Positions 45,123 to 54,347 are shown, counted from the stretch's first letter. The stretch: 64,000 bases of DNA from Psychromonas sp. B3M02 (GCF_003318165.1 NZ_QOCB01000039.1:31343-95342); one strand, 5' to 3'. A program made the numbers and translations. Notes: a model not told the origin generated them from the letters alone.

Positions 45123-45165
45123 AAAATATAACGTAGCTTTATCTATCGAAGCTACGTTATATTTT
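45123..45165 (+). terminator. Terminator after the nitrate reductase gene
   Basis: A perfect 17-bp stem AAAATATAACGTAGCTT / AAGCTACGTTATATTTT with a 9-nt loop, 60 bp past the stop. The distal arm ends in TATTTTG, acting as the U-rich end. Confidence 0.8.
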
Positions 45166-45192
45166 GACTTTGCTATAACGAATCACTTTTTT

Positions 45193-45338
45193 ACCTTGTT
45201 ATCACGAAGAATCTATCAAAGTTGCTAAACATCTTTTGACCTTGCTATCACGAAGAATCTATTAAAATTTCGAAACATCCTTTGACCTTGCTATCACGAA
45301 GAATCTATTAAAGTTACGAAACATCTTTTGACCTTGGG
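45193..45338. repeat. 46-bp tandem repeat, three copies
   Basis: Units begin at 45193, 45239 and 45285 and read ACCTTGCTATCACGAAGAAT..., then CTAT-AAAGTT-CGAAACATCTTTTG with a few substitutions. A fourth copy starts at 45331 and changes into the GGGGCGC core of the RAYT-type repeat. It is therefore an amplification of the outer flank of that element. Confidence 0.85.
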
Positions 45339-45660
45339 GCGCTGCCTTTAGGCTGCTTCTTTTGATTTTTGTGTTTTATGTTTTGAATTGCTTATTAGTT
45401 CGCTTCGCTCATCGAAACCAATACACAAATGCGATAACTCGCATACGGGCAGGCTAAAGCCAGCGCCCCGAGTATAAAGCTACGCTTGATAGCTGTCGCT
45501 CTGTTATGAGATGAGTGAAAGTGTTGAATTTTAATGTTGATGTAACGTATTTACGAAACATCTTTTGACCTTGGGGCGCTGGGCGAATTAGGCGACATCC
45601 TAGTGTTATGAGCGGAAGAGCTCTGCGATTCCTTTTTTCAGCCTGCTTCTTTTACCTTTT
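45331..45660. repeat. RAYT-type composite repeats, copy region D
   Basis: Forward core GGGGCGCTGCCTTTAGGC at 45335, GTTCGCTTCGCTCATCG near 45400, a CGATAACTCGCATACGGG hairpin region, inverted core GGCTAAAGCCAGCGCCCC near 45450, and a variant module at 45573-45646. No gene lies in 45064-45708. Confidence 0.85.
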
Positions 45661-45662
45661 TA

Positions 45663-45690
45663 CTTTTATCTTTTATCTTTTATCTTTTAT
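45663..45690. repeat. CTTTTAT heptanucleotide repeat
   Basis: Four exact CTTTTAT units followed by a degenerate one, 18 bp before the stop of pxpC (minus strand). Such a tract could vary by slippage, but it lies beyond the coding region. Confidence 0.8.
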
Positions 45691-45708
45691 CTTTTTACCT
45701 TACCCTTT

Positions 45709-46635
45709 TTACTCACCTTCAAAAAAGTACTGTTGTGTTTGTTGTAATTCTGCTTCGGCTTGGTATAGGTCTTGTTCGAAGAATTGAATCTTGGTGCCTG
45801 GTGTGGCTTGGCTTAGTAAGTTTAAGTCGCGTTGGCAGATGCAACCTATTTTTGGATAACCACCTATAGTTTGCCTATCACGCATTAATACGATTGGCTG
45901 ACCATTGGCTGGGATTTGAATTGCACCTAACACGATCCCTTCTGAGATGAAGTTTTGTTGTTTAACTTCTATCGCTTTGCCTTTTAGACGATAACCCATT
46001 CGATCCATTTCAGGCGTCACCGTATATAATTCATTAAACAATGTTCTTCTTGCGGCATGACTGAACTCGTGGAATTGATAAGTAGGTAAGACTCCTAATC
46101 GAATCATCTTGTTAAAATCAGGAATAAACTGGGTTGTCACTGTCCGTGTGTAATGACGTTTTACGCTTTGATACGGAATAACATCACCATCACTCAATTT
46201 ATGGCCTTGCTGGTCTAAACCACCTAATTGGTCACGTACCACGCTGCTAGCACTGCCTAAAGTTTCAGATACTTGAAAACCACCAGCAACGGCAAGATAA
46301 CTACGTAACCCTTTACTTGGATAACCTATTTCTAATAGATCACCCTTTTGTGCCTGCCATGAACGCCAAGGTGAAAGACTTATGCCATTGAGCTTCAATT
46401 CCACATCTGCACCGCACACACTGAAAGAGGTTTCTGCTTGAAAGTGGGCTTGGAAAGGCCCCATGGTTATCTCTATTTGTGCGGAATTAGCTGGGTTATC
46501 TAGTAATTTATTTGCCCAATGAAATGCATGGCTGTCCATCGGACCACCGGGCGTTACGCCAACATCTTGATGTCCATAACGACCAAGATCTTGTAACAAG
46601 CTCAACACTCCAGCTTGTTTGATATGTAATGTCAT
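45709..46635 (-). CDS. pxpC: 5-oxoprolinase subunit C
   Basis: 308 residues, biotin-dependent-carboxyltransferase-like family (KipA type). Motifs: LSLLQDLGRYGHQDVGVTPGGPMDSHAFHWANKLL and IEITMGPF at the N-terminus, YLAVAGGFQVSETLGSAS and RQTIGGYPKIGCI. With PxpA and PxpB it forms the ATP-dependent 5-oxoprolinase that opens pyroglutamate to glutamate. It is the last gene of the operon, 21 bp after pxpB. The repeat-rich stretch at 45.2-45.7 kb lies just beyond its stop. Confidence 0.93.
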   Translation of the reverse strand: MTLHIKQAGVLSLLQDLGRYGHQDVGVTPGGPMDSHAFHWANKLLDNPANSAQIEITMGPFQAHFQAETSFSVCGADVELKLNGISLSPWRSWQAQKGDLLEIGYPSKGLRSYLAVAGGFQVSETLGSASSVVRDQLGGLDQQGHKLSDGDVIPYQSVKRHYTRTVTTQFIPDFNKMIRLGVLPTYQFHEFSHAARRTLFNELYTVTPEMDRMGYRLKGKAIEVKQQNFISEGIVLGAIQIPANGQPIVLMRDRQTIGGYPKIGCICQRDLNLLSQATPGTKIQFFEQDLYQAEAELQQTQQYFFEGE

Positions 46636-46656
46636 ACTCTGTCCATTTTATTCACG

Positions 46657-47340
46657 TTACAGCTCGCCACCCATTGCCAAAAAAGTAGCGCGGTCAATGG
46701 CTTCAAAACGTACTTGTTCGCCTACCGAGAATTGACTTAAATTATCTTGAGAAAAGTCTAATAGGTTAACCGGAGTACGGCCAATCACTTGCCAGCCACC
46801 GGGTGAGGTTCGAGGGTAAACTGCCGTTTGTTGGTCTGCAATAGCGACACTACCTTTAGGCACTTTGGTTCTTGGGGTCATTTTACGCGGCATCTTAATT
46901 GATTCTGGTGTATTACCTAAATAAGCAAAACCTGGGGCAAAACCAATGGCAAATACTCGATAGCATTCGGAAGTATGTAACTTCACTACTTCAGAAAAAG
47001 ATAAACCAGCATGTTCGCTGATCTGTGCATGGTCTAAGGCAACCTCTTCTCCGTAATAAACAGGTAATGTGATCTGTTTGGCAGCAGGGGTTTCAATATT
47101 ATGTGCTTCTATTTGCTCAAGGACTTTCTTCACCTCCAAGACAAACCCTTGTAGCCCTGTTTTACGTAAATTACAGCTTAATAAAATCGAGGTATAGGAG
47201 GGCACGATATCTGACAACATTGTCGATAGTCCGTTTCGTAACAAGTGACAAGCATAAGCAATGCGATCCGCAGTTTCGATACTGACAGCATCTGAGAAAT
47301 AGATGATCACACTGTTTTCATTAACCAAGTTAATTTTCAT
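46657..47340 (-). CDS. pxpB: 5-oxoprolinase subunit B
   Basis: 227 residues, KipI type (usual ~220). GFAPGFAYLGNTPESIKMPR and SVAIADQQTAVYPRTSPGGWQVIGRTP are signature segments of the allophanate-hydrolase-subunit-1-like family. It partners with PxpC. The start overlaps the pxpA stop by 4 bp, so it is translationally coupled. Confidence 0.93.
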   Translation of the reverse strand: MKINLVNENSVIIYFSDAVSIETADRIAYACHLLRNGLSTMLSDIVPSYTSILLSCNLRKTGLQGFVLEVKKVLEQIEAHNIETPAAKQITLPVYYGEEVALDHAQISEHAGLSFSEVVKLHTSECYRVFAIGFAPGFAYLGNTPESIKMPRKMTPRTKVPKGSVAIADQQTAVYPRTSPGGWQVIGRTPVNLLDFSQDNLSQFSVGEQVRFEAIDRATFLAMGGEL

Positions 47341-48098
47341 GAAACATTCTCAGCGCTTTCACTTACATTTTTAAGTCGTTGATATAATGCCTTTGCAACA
47401 TCAACTGCAAGCGTCCCATCACCATGTATACATAATGTATCAGCTTTAATAGGCACTTCGACATTATCAATACTCAACACACTTTGTTGCTCCACTAGTT
47501 GCATTGCTTGGTCACAGATAGACTGTAAATCACTATGACAAGCGCCTGACTGACTTCTTGGAGTTAAACGACCATCCTGCTGATAAGTACGGTCAACAAA
47601 AGCTTCGAATAAAAGGCTAATGTTATGTTGTGCCGCTATCTCTTGGTAGCGTTGATAATCAGGAACCGCCATCGCCATAAACGGTAAGCTGTTATCGTAT
47701 TTAGCTAACGCTTCCATTAATGCCATAAAAATAGCATCGGATTTCATCATCGCGTTATATAAAGCCCCATGTGGCTTGACATAACTCAGCTGAACACCTT
47801 CACTTTGGCAAATACCTTGTAATGCACCAAGTTGGTAAATAAACAAGGCTTGTAATTCAGGCAATGGCATTTCAATAAAGCGGCGACCAAAACCTTGTAA
47901 GTCGTTATACCCAGGATGCGCGCCAATTTTAACATTGTGTGCTTTAGCACAGCGAACCGTCTCTAACATCACACTGGGGTCAGAAGCATGCATTCCACAG
48001 GCAATATTCGCCATATCGATAAAAGGCATAATCGTTTGGTCTTGTCCTAACTCCCAGATACCAAAGCTTTCACCCATGTCACAATTTATAAGCATCAT
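47337..48098 (-). CDS. pxpA: 5-oxoprolinase subunit A (LamB/YcsF family)
   Basis: 253 residues. INCDMGESFGIWELGQD (INCDMGE and the following Glu), ANIACGMHASDP, KIGAHPGYNDLQGFGRR and VKPHGALYNAM are hallmark motifs of the LamB/YcsF family, the metal-binding PxpA subunit. It is 17 bp after the regulator gene and 4-bp-overlapped with pxpB. Confidence 0.95.
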   Translation of the reverse strand: MMLINCDMGESFGIWELGQDQTIMPFIDMANIACGMHASDPSVMLETVRCAKAHNVKIGAHPGYNDLQGFGRRFIEMPLPELQALFIYQLGALQGICQSEGVQLSYVKPHGALYNAMMKSDAIFMALMEALAKYDNSLPFMAMAVPDYQRYQEIAAQHNISLLFEAFVDRTYQQDGRLTPRSQSGACHSDLQSICDQAMQLVEQQSVLSIDNVEVPIKADTLCIHGDGTLAVDVAKALYQRLKNVSESAENVS

Positions 48099-48115
48099 TT
48101 ACTCCTTACCAACTA

Positions 48116-48631
48116 TTAAAGAGAACTTGCCGATCTTGAAGCTTGCGCATAGACACCCGACAGCGTTCGCATGAGTTTTGCCACTTCACCTAATGAATCG
48201 TCAATAGAGAGATGTTCTAGTGCTTGAATAAGGCACTTCTCTCTCACCTCCGCATACTCTAAACAATATTTTTTACCTAACTCTGTCACGCTGTAGAAGG
48301 TTTCTTTACCGCGTTTTTCATGGGTCAACATGCCACTTTTTACTAACTTTCTCACCGAGTAAGAGACGTTATGTGTATCATCTATATTTAAAGTAAAAGC
48401 GACATCGGTGATACGTTTTGCTCGCTCTCGATGAAATATATTATGGATAACCAAGTTATCTAATGGGCTTAAATTGTGTTGTTCACAGGCATTACTACAT
48501 GACTGCATCCAACGTTGGAAAGCATTGTTAACCATGGTTAAACCGTATTCGAACTCACTTAAGGCTTGGCCATTTTTACCCACTAAATGAGCGGACGATA
48601 AAATCGGTACATATTCTGGTTTTTTATTCAT
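48116..48631 (-). CDS. Winged-helix transcriptional regulator (MarR-like)
   Basis: 171 residues. The core (residues ~50-125) has LDNLVIHNIFHRERAKRITDVAF, DDTHNVSYSVRKLVKSGMLTHEKRGKETFYSVTELGKKY, a winged helix with recognition helix and wing. It belongs to a MarR/HTH_27-like group often found beside pxp or TRAP genes. The gene is inside the operon between dctM-type (3 bp) and pxpA, so it most likely regulates pyroglutamate use. Its ligand is unknown, and no autoregulatory operator could be assigned. Confidence 0.75.
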   Translation of the reverse strand: MNKKPEYVPILSSAHLVGKNGQALSEFEYGLTMVNNAFQRWMQSCSNACEQHNLSPLDNLVIHNIFHRERAKRITDVAFTLNIDDTHNVSYSVRKLVKSGMLTHEKRGKETFYSVTELGKKYCLEYAEVREKCLIQALEHLSIDDSLGEVAKLMRTLSGVYAQASRSASSL

Positions 48632-48634
48632 TTT

Positions 48635-49939
48635 TTATCCTCTCGACATCGAGTTTGGTAACCAAGTAACAATCTCAGGAAAGACTGTGACTATAAACAC
48701 TGCGACAACTAATAATAGGAAGAAGGGTAAAGCCGCTTTAGCAACAAAGAAAATATTTCGCCCAGTTAAACTTTGAATAACAAACAGATTAAAGCCAACC
48801 GGTGGGGTAATTTGTGACATTTCCACCACTAATACGATATAAATACCAAACCACAGTGGGTCAATACCCGCTTCAATCACCATGGGTAAGACCACTGATG
48901 TGGTTAATACCACAACTGATATTCCATCCAAGAAGCAACCAAGAATAACGAACATAATGGTCATCAAAAATAACAGCATATAAGGAGAAAGATCTAATAA
49001 CGCAATATTCTCAGCTAGCATTCTAGGCAAACCAATAAAGCCCATCGCCATGGTTAAGAAAGCAGCACCAGCAAGAATAAAGGTGATCATACAAGAGGTT
49101 TTAACTGCGCCCATTAAACTTTCAATAAAGCTGTTTAAGCTTAATGAACGACTACCAAGTGCGAGCACTAAAGAACCAAGTACACCAAAAGCCGCTGCTT
49201 CTGTTGGTGTTGTTAAACCAGCATAAATAGAACCAATGATGAAAATAATTAATGCACTAACAGGTATTAAACGCGTTAATGAACGTAGCTTTTGTGCCCA
49301 TGAATAGTGTGTTGCTTGTTGTGTTTTATGACCCTTTCGACGCATAGCCCAAAACGCGGTATAGCCCATAAACATGATAACTAACATCAGACCAGGTAAT
49401 GCGCCTGCCATAAATAAACGGCCAATGGAGACTTCTGCTGCAACACCATAAACAATTAAAATAATTGAAGGGGGTATTAATAGTCCTAAAGTTCCTGAGC
49501 CAGCTAGTGTTGCAATGGCCATTTTATCATCGTACCCCTGACGCTTTAATTCAGGTAGCGTCATTTTTCCGATAGTCGCTGCCGTTGCAGCCGATGAGCC
49601 AGATACAGCAGCAAAAATGCCACAGCTTAAGATATTTACATGCAATAATTGCCCTGGTACTCGGCTTAACCAGGGGGTTAAACCTTCAAAGAGATCTTTT
49701 GACAATCGTGTTCTGAACAGGATTTCCCCCATCCAAATAAATAATGGTAATGCCGCTAATGACCAATCAGAGACGGCACCCCACGTTGATGTACTATATA
49801 ACAAACCAAAATTATCATTTCCTAACAGCATTAATCCTGCAAATGAAACAGCAATTAAAGTAAAGGCAATCCAAAAGCCACTGGCCAACAATGCAAATAA
49901 AACAGCTAATAATATGAATCCAATTGTTATCTCATTCAT
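48635..49939 (-). CDS. TRAP transporter large permease, DctM type
   Basis: 434 residues with about twelve hydrophobic segments. FRTRLSKDLFEGLTPWLSRVPGQLLHVNILSCGIFAAVSGSSAATAATIGKM (quoted in part) and GTLGLLIPPSIILIVYGV are DctM family signatures. It exchanges the substrate with sodium ions together with the small permease. It overlaps the DctQ-type gene by 4 bp. Substrate is inferred to be 5-oxoproline from the neighbouring pxpABC. Confidence 0.92.
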   Translation of the reverse strand: MNEITIGFILLAVLFALLASGFWIAFTLIAVSFAGLMLLGNDNFGLLYSTSTWGAVSDWSLAALPLFIWMGEILFRTRLSKDLFEGLTPWLSRVPGQLLHVNILSCGIFAAVSGSSAATAATIGKMTLPELKRQGYDDKMAIATLAGSGTLGLLIPPSIILIVYGVAAEVSIGRLFMAGALPGLMLVIMFMGYTAFWAMRRKGHKTQQATHYSWAQKLRSLTRLIPVSALIIFIIGSIYAGLTTPTEAAAFGVLGSLVLALGSRSLSLNSFIESLMGAVKTSCMITFILAGAAFLTMAMGFIGLPRMLAENIALLDLSPYMLLFLMTIMFVILGCFLDGISVVVLTTSVVLPMVIEAGIDPLWFGIYIVLVVEMSQITPPVGFNLFVIQSLTGRNIFFVAKAALPFFLLLVVAVFIVTVFPEIVTWLPNSMSRG

Positions 49940-50493
49940 GACTTACTCTCCGCGGCTGATGATACATTAAGGTCGATAGGCGCACTTTCACTCAGCGCTT
50001 CTTCTTCAGATTTTGGAAGAGCTTGATCAAACAGTAAATGACAAATAGTTTGGTCAATAATGGCGACACTGAAAATAATCATGCCAATCGCTAAAGGTAA
50101 TTGTACTAACCAGAGTGGCACGGCAATGTAACCAGAAGAAAGCTCATCGAAAATATAGGATTCATACACTAAGTAGATAAGTTGCCAGCATAGATACAAA
50201 ATTAAGCCACAACCTAAAAATAAGATGACTCTTTCAATGAATTTATTAACGGCAGTTGGTAAGCGAGATGTAAATAGACTTACGCGAATATGCCCGCCTT
50301 CACGGAAGGTATAAGCTAGCCCTAAAAAAGTTGCCGCGGCTAATAAGAAACCTGCAAAATCATCGCTAGAAGGTGCTTCGATACCCAGCCAACGACCAAT
50401 AACACGGGCCAAAATAATACAACAGATAGCAATAATACATATGCCCGATAATGCACCGGAACACAGATAAAGTTTATCTAAAAAGGAACGCAT
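49936..50493 (-). CDS. TRAP transporter small permease, DctQ type
   Basis: 185 residues with four predicted membrane helices (AICCIILARVIGRWLG, FLLAAATFLGLAYTFREGGHIRV, FLGCGLILYLCWQLIYLVY, LPLAIGMIIFSVAIID). TFREGGHIRV after helix two is the typical DctQ motif. The C-terminus is acidic and Ser-rich. It lies 101 bp downstream of the binding-protein gene, with a stem-loop in the gap. Confidence 0.9.
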   Translation of the reverse strand: MRSFLDKLYLCSGALSGICIIAICCIILARVIGRWLGIEAPSSDDFAGFLLAAATFLGLAYTFREGGHIRVSLFTSRLPTAVNKFIERVILFLGCGLILYLCWQLIYLVYESYIFDELSSGYIAVPLWLVQLPLAIGMIIFSVAIIDQTICHLLFDQALPKSEEEALSESAPIDLNVSSAAESKS

Positions 50494-50523
50494 AGCGCTA
50501 ACTCCTATGATCTTGATAATACT

Positions 50524-50552
50524 GCTCAGAATTAGATTATCTAATCCTGAGC
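50524..50552 (-). other. Stem-loop between dctP- and dctQ-type genes
   Basis: GCTCAGAATTAGA and TCTAATCCTGAGC form a 13-bp stem (one G-U in RNA) with a TTA loop. Such hairpins between binding-protein and permease genes usually allow higher expression of the binding protein. Confidence 0.6.
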
Positions 50553-50593
50553 TAAGAAGATAACTAGGTCGTTATCATCATAAAAGTAAGTGA

Positions 50594-51562
50594 CTAGTGG
50601 TATTCACTTAATAGTGCTTTACCTTCCTCTCCTGCTTCTTCAGCCCATTCTTTAGCCATATCATCACCAATGGCTTTCAGTGACTCCATTAGTTCAGGCG
50701 TTGGCTCAACGACCTTCATGCCTTTCGCTGCTAGCTCTTGAGTTTTACTGGTTGTTTCATTCATTGCCATTTCCCAACCGCGCTGTTCTGCAGTGGCTGC
50801 GGCAGTTAATAATGCTTGTTGGAAAGATTTGTCTAAACGTTTAAATGCACGTTTATTAACAATCACCATATTTTTAGGGATCCACGCTTGTACGTCAGTG
50901 TAGTTATTGACGTAATCCCAAGATTGGCTACTCACACCTGTTGTTGGTGAAGTGATCATCATATCAATAATGCCCGTTGAAAAGGCTTGTGGAATTTCTA
51001 CTGATTGTACTGTTGTTGGTGAGGCTTCTAATAAAATCGCAAGACGTGATAAAGTAGAGCTATAGGCACGTAGCTTGGCACCTTTAAAATCAGCGATGTT
51101 ATTGATTGGTTCTTTACTATATAAACCTTGTGGAGGCCAAGGCACAGAATACAAAAGCATCATCCCTTTTTTATCTAACTTAGCTTGTAGCGCTGATTTA
51201 GACACTTCATATAGCTTTTTAGCTTGCGTAAAGTTTGTTGCTAAAAATGGTAGGTTATCCAATTTATAAATAGGGTCTTCATTACCTAAGATGCCGATAA
51301 AGACTTCACCGATTGGTACTTGTTGTGTACGCACTGCTCTTGGTATCTCTTTATGTTTAATTAAAGAAGCGCCGGCATGCACAATAATTTCAAATTCACC
51401 ATCTGTTGCTGTTTTTACTTCTTCAGCAAACTGGCGAATATTTTGTGTATGGTGTGTTGCATCAACATAAGGTGTTGCCATATCCCAACGTGTTGCTGCA
51501 TTTGCTGTTACAGAGGTACAAACCGCCACTGTTAATGCAGCCATTTTAATAAATTGTTTCAT
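50594..51562 (-). CDS. TRAP substrate-binding protein, DctP type
   Basis: 322 residues with a signal peptide (MKQFIKMAALTVAVCTSVTANA). The mature part shows the DctP pattern: WDMATPYVDATHHTQNIRQFAEEV, KGAKLRAYSSTLSRLAI and IDMMITSPTTGV, with Arg of KLRAY as the carboxylate-binding residue. In Bordetella two DctP proteins bind pyroglutamate; here the operon partners (pxpABC) support the same substrate. It is the first gene of the operon. A sigma-54-type candidate lies about 90-105 bp upstream. Confidence 0.88.
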   Translation of the reverse strand: MKQFIKMAALTVAVCTSVTANAATRWDMATPYVDATHHTQNIRQFAEEVKTATDGEFEIIVHAGASLIKHKEIPRAVRTQQVPIGEVFIGILGNEDPIYKLDNLPFLATNFTQAKKLYEVSKSALQAKLDKKGMMLLYSVPWPPQGLYSKEPINNIADFKGAKLRAYSSTLSRLAILLEASPTTVQSVEIPQAFSTGIIDMMITSPTTGVSSQSWDYVNNYTDVQAWIPKNMVIVNKRAFKRLDKSFQQALLTAAATAEQRGWEMAMNETTSKTQELAAKGMKVVEPTPELMESLKAIGDDMAKEWAEEAGEEGKALLSEYH

Positions 51563-51653
51563 AGATCATCCTTATCCTTTATTAACTTACAAAATCAACG
51601 TAAATACATATTACGCGTAAATTACATTCAATATATCCAATGATTCGTAAAAT

Positions 51654-51668
51654 GCATGGTTCGTACCA
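51654..51668 (-). promoter_or_regulatory. Sigma-54-type promoter candidate, TRAP/pxp operon
   Basis: On the minus strand: TGGTACGAACCATGC, with GG-N10-GC spacing and TGG-ACG in the -24 element. It is also the palindrome ATGGT-TCGT-ACCAT, so it may instead be an operator. Confidence 0.4.
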
Positions 51669-51962
51669 TTTTCAAAGATTGATACTTGACCTTGAGTTCT
51701 CCCTTCAAGAATAAAATCTAAATAATTGTTTAATAACAACTAAATTTAATTTTCTATTTTCATCTCCCCCTTTTTTAAAAGTAAAACATTAAAATAACAG
51801 GCTCTCCTTAAGTCTAAAAACAAACCAAAGTAGTGCGTTAAGCCCCAAATTAGTGCAATAAAAAACAGCTTTGCTTAATCAATTTCTGTTAAATAAGTAA
51901 TTTGTGACCGCTCAAGCATCTATTTATCAGGATCAAAAAAAGATCTATCACAAACAAGAATA

Positions 51963-51979
51963 TTGGCTCAGTATATGCT
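51963..51979 (+). promoter_or_regulatory. Sigma-54-type promoter candidate, DUF969-DUF979-pcp operon
   Basis: TTGGCTCAGTATATGCT has GG-N10-GC spacing, a good TTGGC and a moderate ATGCT. It is about 108 bp before the chosen start at 52086. Both divergent operons would then depend on the same kind of promoter. Confidence 0.35.
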
Positions 51980-52085
51980 AAATACAATTTACACGCATTT
52001 TGCATTCAATATAAACACAAAATGTAAACCAACTAAAAATTCAAACTTTGAGTTTCAACAAACACTTTATATTAGGGACAATATT

Positions 52086-52778
52086 ATGATCGATTTATGG
52101 CCATTGATCGGCATTGCTATTATTACGATAGGCTTTGCTTTTAGGCTTAATACGTTACTGGTGATTCTAGTCGCAGGAGTGGTGACAGGTTTAGTTGCAC
52201 ATTTAGATCTTATCGAGATCCTATCTATATTAGGCGCTTCATTTACTAAAAATAGATATATGTCGTTATTTATACTTATTTTACCCATGATTGGTTTGTT
52301 AGAGCATTATGGCTTAAAAGAACGAGCTGAATCGTTAATCTCCTCCATGAAAAAATCATCCGTTAGTAAGGTCACATTAAGTTACTTATTACTTCGTAAG
52401 GTGACCAATGCTATTGGTTTAAGCCTAGGTGGTCACCCTACTATGGTTCGTCCATTAATTGCACCAATGGCCGAGGCTGCTGCAGTAACTGATAATCCAG
52501 ACTTACCAGTTAAGGAAGGCTTACGTGTTAGAGCTTTTAGTGCAATGAGTGAAAACTTTGCTAATTTCTTCAGCCAATTATTGTTTATTGGTAGTGGCGG
52601 GTTGTTACTTATCAAAGGTGTATTAAATGAAAGCGGTTATGCCATGGAGCTGGATGAGATGTATTACTGGGCGCTGCCAACCGCTTTTGCCTCCATATTT
52701 ATCTTTTATATATTTGCTAAGTTACAGCAACGCCAAATCGATAATGCCAATGCAACTGTGGAGAAAGAGCAATGTTAG
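52086..52778 (+). CDS. DUF969 membrane protein (putative 5-oxoproline permease subunit)
   Basis: About 230 residues from the ATG at 52086 (MIDLWPLIGIAIITIGFAF). It is preferred over an upstream TTG because AGGGA lies 8 nt before it and family members start there. Six or so hydrophobic segments; conserved FTKNRYMSLFILILPMIGLLEHYGLKERA. DUF969 and DUF979 proteins occur as pairs next to pcp and pxp genes and are thought to form a permease for pyroglutamate. It overlaps the next gene by 7 bp. Confidence 0.85.
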   Translation: MIDLWPLIGIAIITIGFAFRLNTLLVILVAGVVTGLVAHLDLIEILSILGASFTKNRYMSLFILILPMIGLLEHYGLKERAESLISSMKKSSVSKVTLSYLLLRKVTNAIGLSLGGHPTMVRPLIAPMAEAAAVTDNPDLPVKEGLRVRAFSAMSENFANFFSQLLFIGSGGLLLIKGVLNESGYAMELDEMYYWALPTAFASIFIFYIFAKLQQRQIDNANATVEKEQC

Positions 52779-53677
52779 AATATGTATATCAAGCAACAGG
52801 CTTACTCTTAATTGCCTTTTCACTACAAACCTTTGTAGATACTAGTAATAGCAAACGTATTGGCACTGGCTTATTTTGGTTAATTTACGGCTTATCCTTT
52901 ATTTTAGGTACTGTCTTACCTGATTGGTTTATCGGCTTAATGGTATTAGCTTTAACCTTGATTGCTGCAGGTGGCTTTATGGGAATAGGTAATTATCGCC
53001 ACTCTGACCCAGCATTTCGTACAGCCAGTGCGGATAAACTAAAAAATAAAATGTTCATTCCTGCGTTAATCGTGCCTATTGGTACCATCATGTGGTCTAA
53101 GTTTACTGGTACCAGCGCATTAATAGGATTAGGGATCAGTGCTTTACTCGCATTAATCGTTGCGTTAATGATCACCAAAGGCAAAGCACAGCAAAGTTTA
53201 CATGAAGGACGTCGCCTTATTGATGCGATTGGTTGGGCTGCTATTTTATCGCAATTTCTAGCTGCATTAGGTTATTTATTTGGTGAAGCGGGTGTGGGGA
53301 ATACTGTGTCACAAATAGTGAAAGAGATCGTGCCCGATAGCAACTTATTTGCTTATGTACTTTGTTACACATGTGGAATGGCACTATTTACTATTATTAT
53401 GGGTAATGCATTTGCTGCTTTTGCCGTGATCACAACAGGTGTCGCTATCCCTTTGTTGATGATAGAGCAATCAGGCGACCCAATCATCATAGGTGTGATT
53501 GGTATGTTATCTGGTTATTGTGGGACATTAATGACACCGATGGCCGCTAACTTTAATATTGTGCCCGCTGCATTATTAGAATTACAAAATAAAAACCAAG
53601 TGATTTACATGCAATTTTTCCCAGCCCTATTAATGCTTGCCATTAATACGTTCCTTATCTACTTCTTAGCATTTTAA
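52772..53677 (+). CDS. DUF979 membrane protein (partner of DUF969)
   Basis: 301 residues, about nine hydrophobic segments. ARFDT-like N-terminal segment ([24 protein letters not shown]), [15 protein letters not shown], and [21 protein letters not shown] and [27 protein letters not shown] in the last third. The last segments are the family signature. It overlaps the DUF969 gene and ends 8 bp before pcp, forming a three-gene operon. Function inferred as transport of 5-oxoproline or a pyroglutamyl peptide. Confidence 0.85.
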   Translation: MLEYVYQATGLLLIAFSLQTFVDTSNSKRIGTGLFWLIYGLSFILGTVLPDWFIGLMVLALTLIAAGGFMGIGNYRHSDPAFRTASADKLKNKMFIPALIVPIGTIMWSKFTGTSALIGLGISALLALIVALMITKGKAQQSLHEGRRLIDAIGWAAILSQFLAALGYLFGEAGVGNTVSQIVKEIVPDSNLFAYVLCYTCGMALFTIIMGNAFAAFAVITTGVAIPLLMIEQSGDPIIIGVIGMLSGYCGTLMTPMAANFNIVPAALLELQNKNQVIYMQFFPALLMLAINTFLIYFLAF

Positions 53678-53685
53678 GGTTAATC

Positions 53686-54324
53686 ATGAAAACTATACTT
53701 ATTACAGGATTTGAACCTTTCGGTGGTGAAAAAATCAATCCAGCACTTGAGGCTATTACACGATTAGAAAGCACACCTATTGAGGGTGCAAAAATTATTA
53801 CTTGTTCAGTGCCAGTGGTTCATCAAAAATCGATTGATACTGTAATTGCAGCCATTGAACAACACAAACCAGACTTTGTGATGACCGTTGGACAAGCTGG
53901 CGGACGTACCGCAATCACCCCTGAACGTATCGCCATTAATCTTGATGATTACCGCATTCCAGATAATGAAGGTAATCAAGTTACCGATCAGCCAGTCGTT
54001 GCAGATGGACCTGCGGCATACTTTTCAACTTTGCCGATTAAAGCAATGACCAAAGCGATTCAAGATAAAGGTATTCCAGCACAGGTATCAAGCACTGCAG
54101 GTACTTATGTCTGTAATCATCTTTTTTACGGTGTGCAACATTATTTACGCAACTCCACTATTGGCCACGGTTTTGTGCATATTCCACTTATGTCAGAGCA
54201 AGCTATTGACGGTTCCAAACCGACTTTATCTTTAGATTTAATTGTTGAAGGATTAGCGGCGGCGGCACAAGCGATTGTTAGCCATAAGCAAGATATTGAC
54301 TTTCAAGGTGGCAGTATTTGTTAA
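53686..54324 (+). CDS. pcp: Pyrrolidone-carboxylate peptidase (pyroglutamyl peptidase I)
   Basis: 212 residues. [17 protein letters not shown] at the N-terminus, [18 protein letters not shown] (catalytic Glu), [18 protein letters not shown] (catalytic Cys) and [11 protein letters not shown] (catalytic His) give a complete Cys-His-Glu set. It releases N-terminal pyroglutamate from peptides. The liberated pyroglutamate would then be opened by PxpABC. It shares an operon with DUF969/DUF979 and is followed by a bidirectional terminator. Confidence 0.96.
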   Translation: MKTILITGFEPFGGEKINPALEAITRLESTPIEGAKIITCSVPVVHQKSIDTVIAAIEQHKPDFVMTVGQAGGRTAITPERIAINLDDYRIPDNEGNQVTDQPVVADGPAAYFSTLPIKAMTKAIQDKGIPAQVSSTAGTYVCNHLFYGVQHYLRNSTIGHGFVHIPLMSEQAIDGSKPTLSLDLIVEGLAAAAQAIVSHKQDIDFQGGSIC

Positions 54325-54347
54325 TTAGCTTTGGAAATGGCATAAAA

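Larger units (their letters stand above)
51563..52085. promoter_or_regulatory. Divergent promoter region, TRAP/pxp and DUF969 operons
   Basis: 523 bp without a gene. The 11-mer CATTCAATATA occurs twice in the same orientation (51625-51635 and 52003-52013), each beside AT-rich sequence. It could be a shared operator of the nearby MarR-like regulator. Confidence 0.4.
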
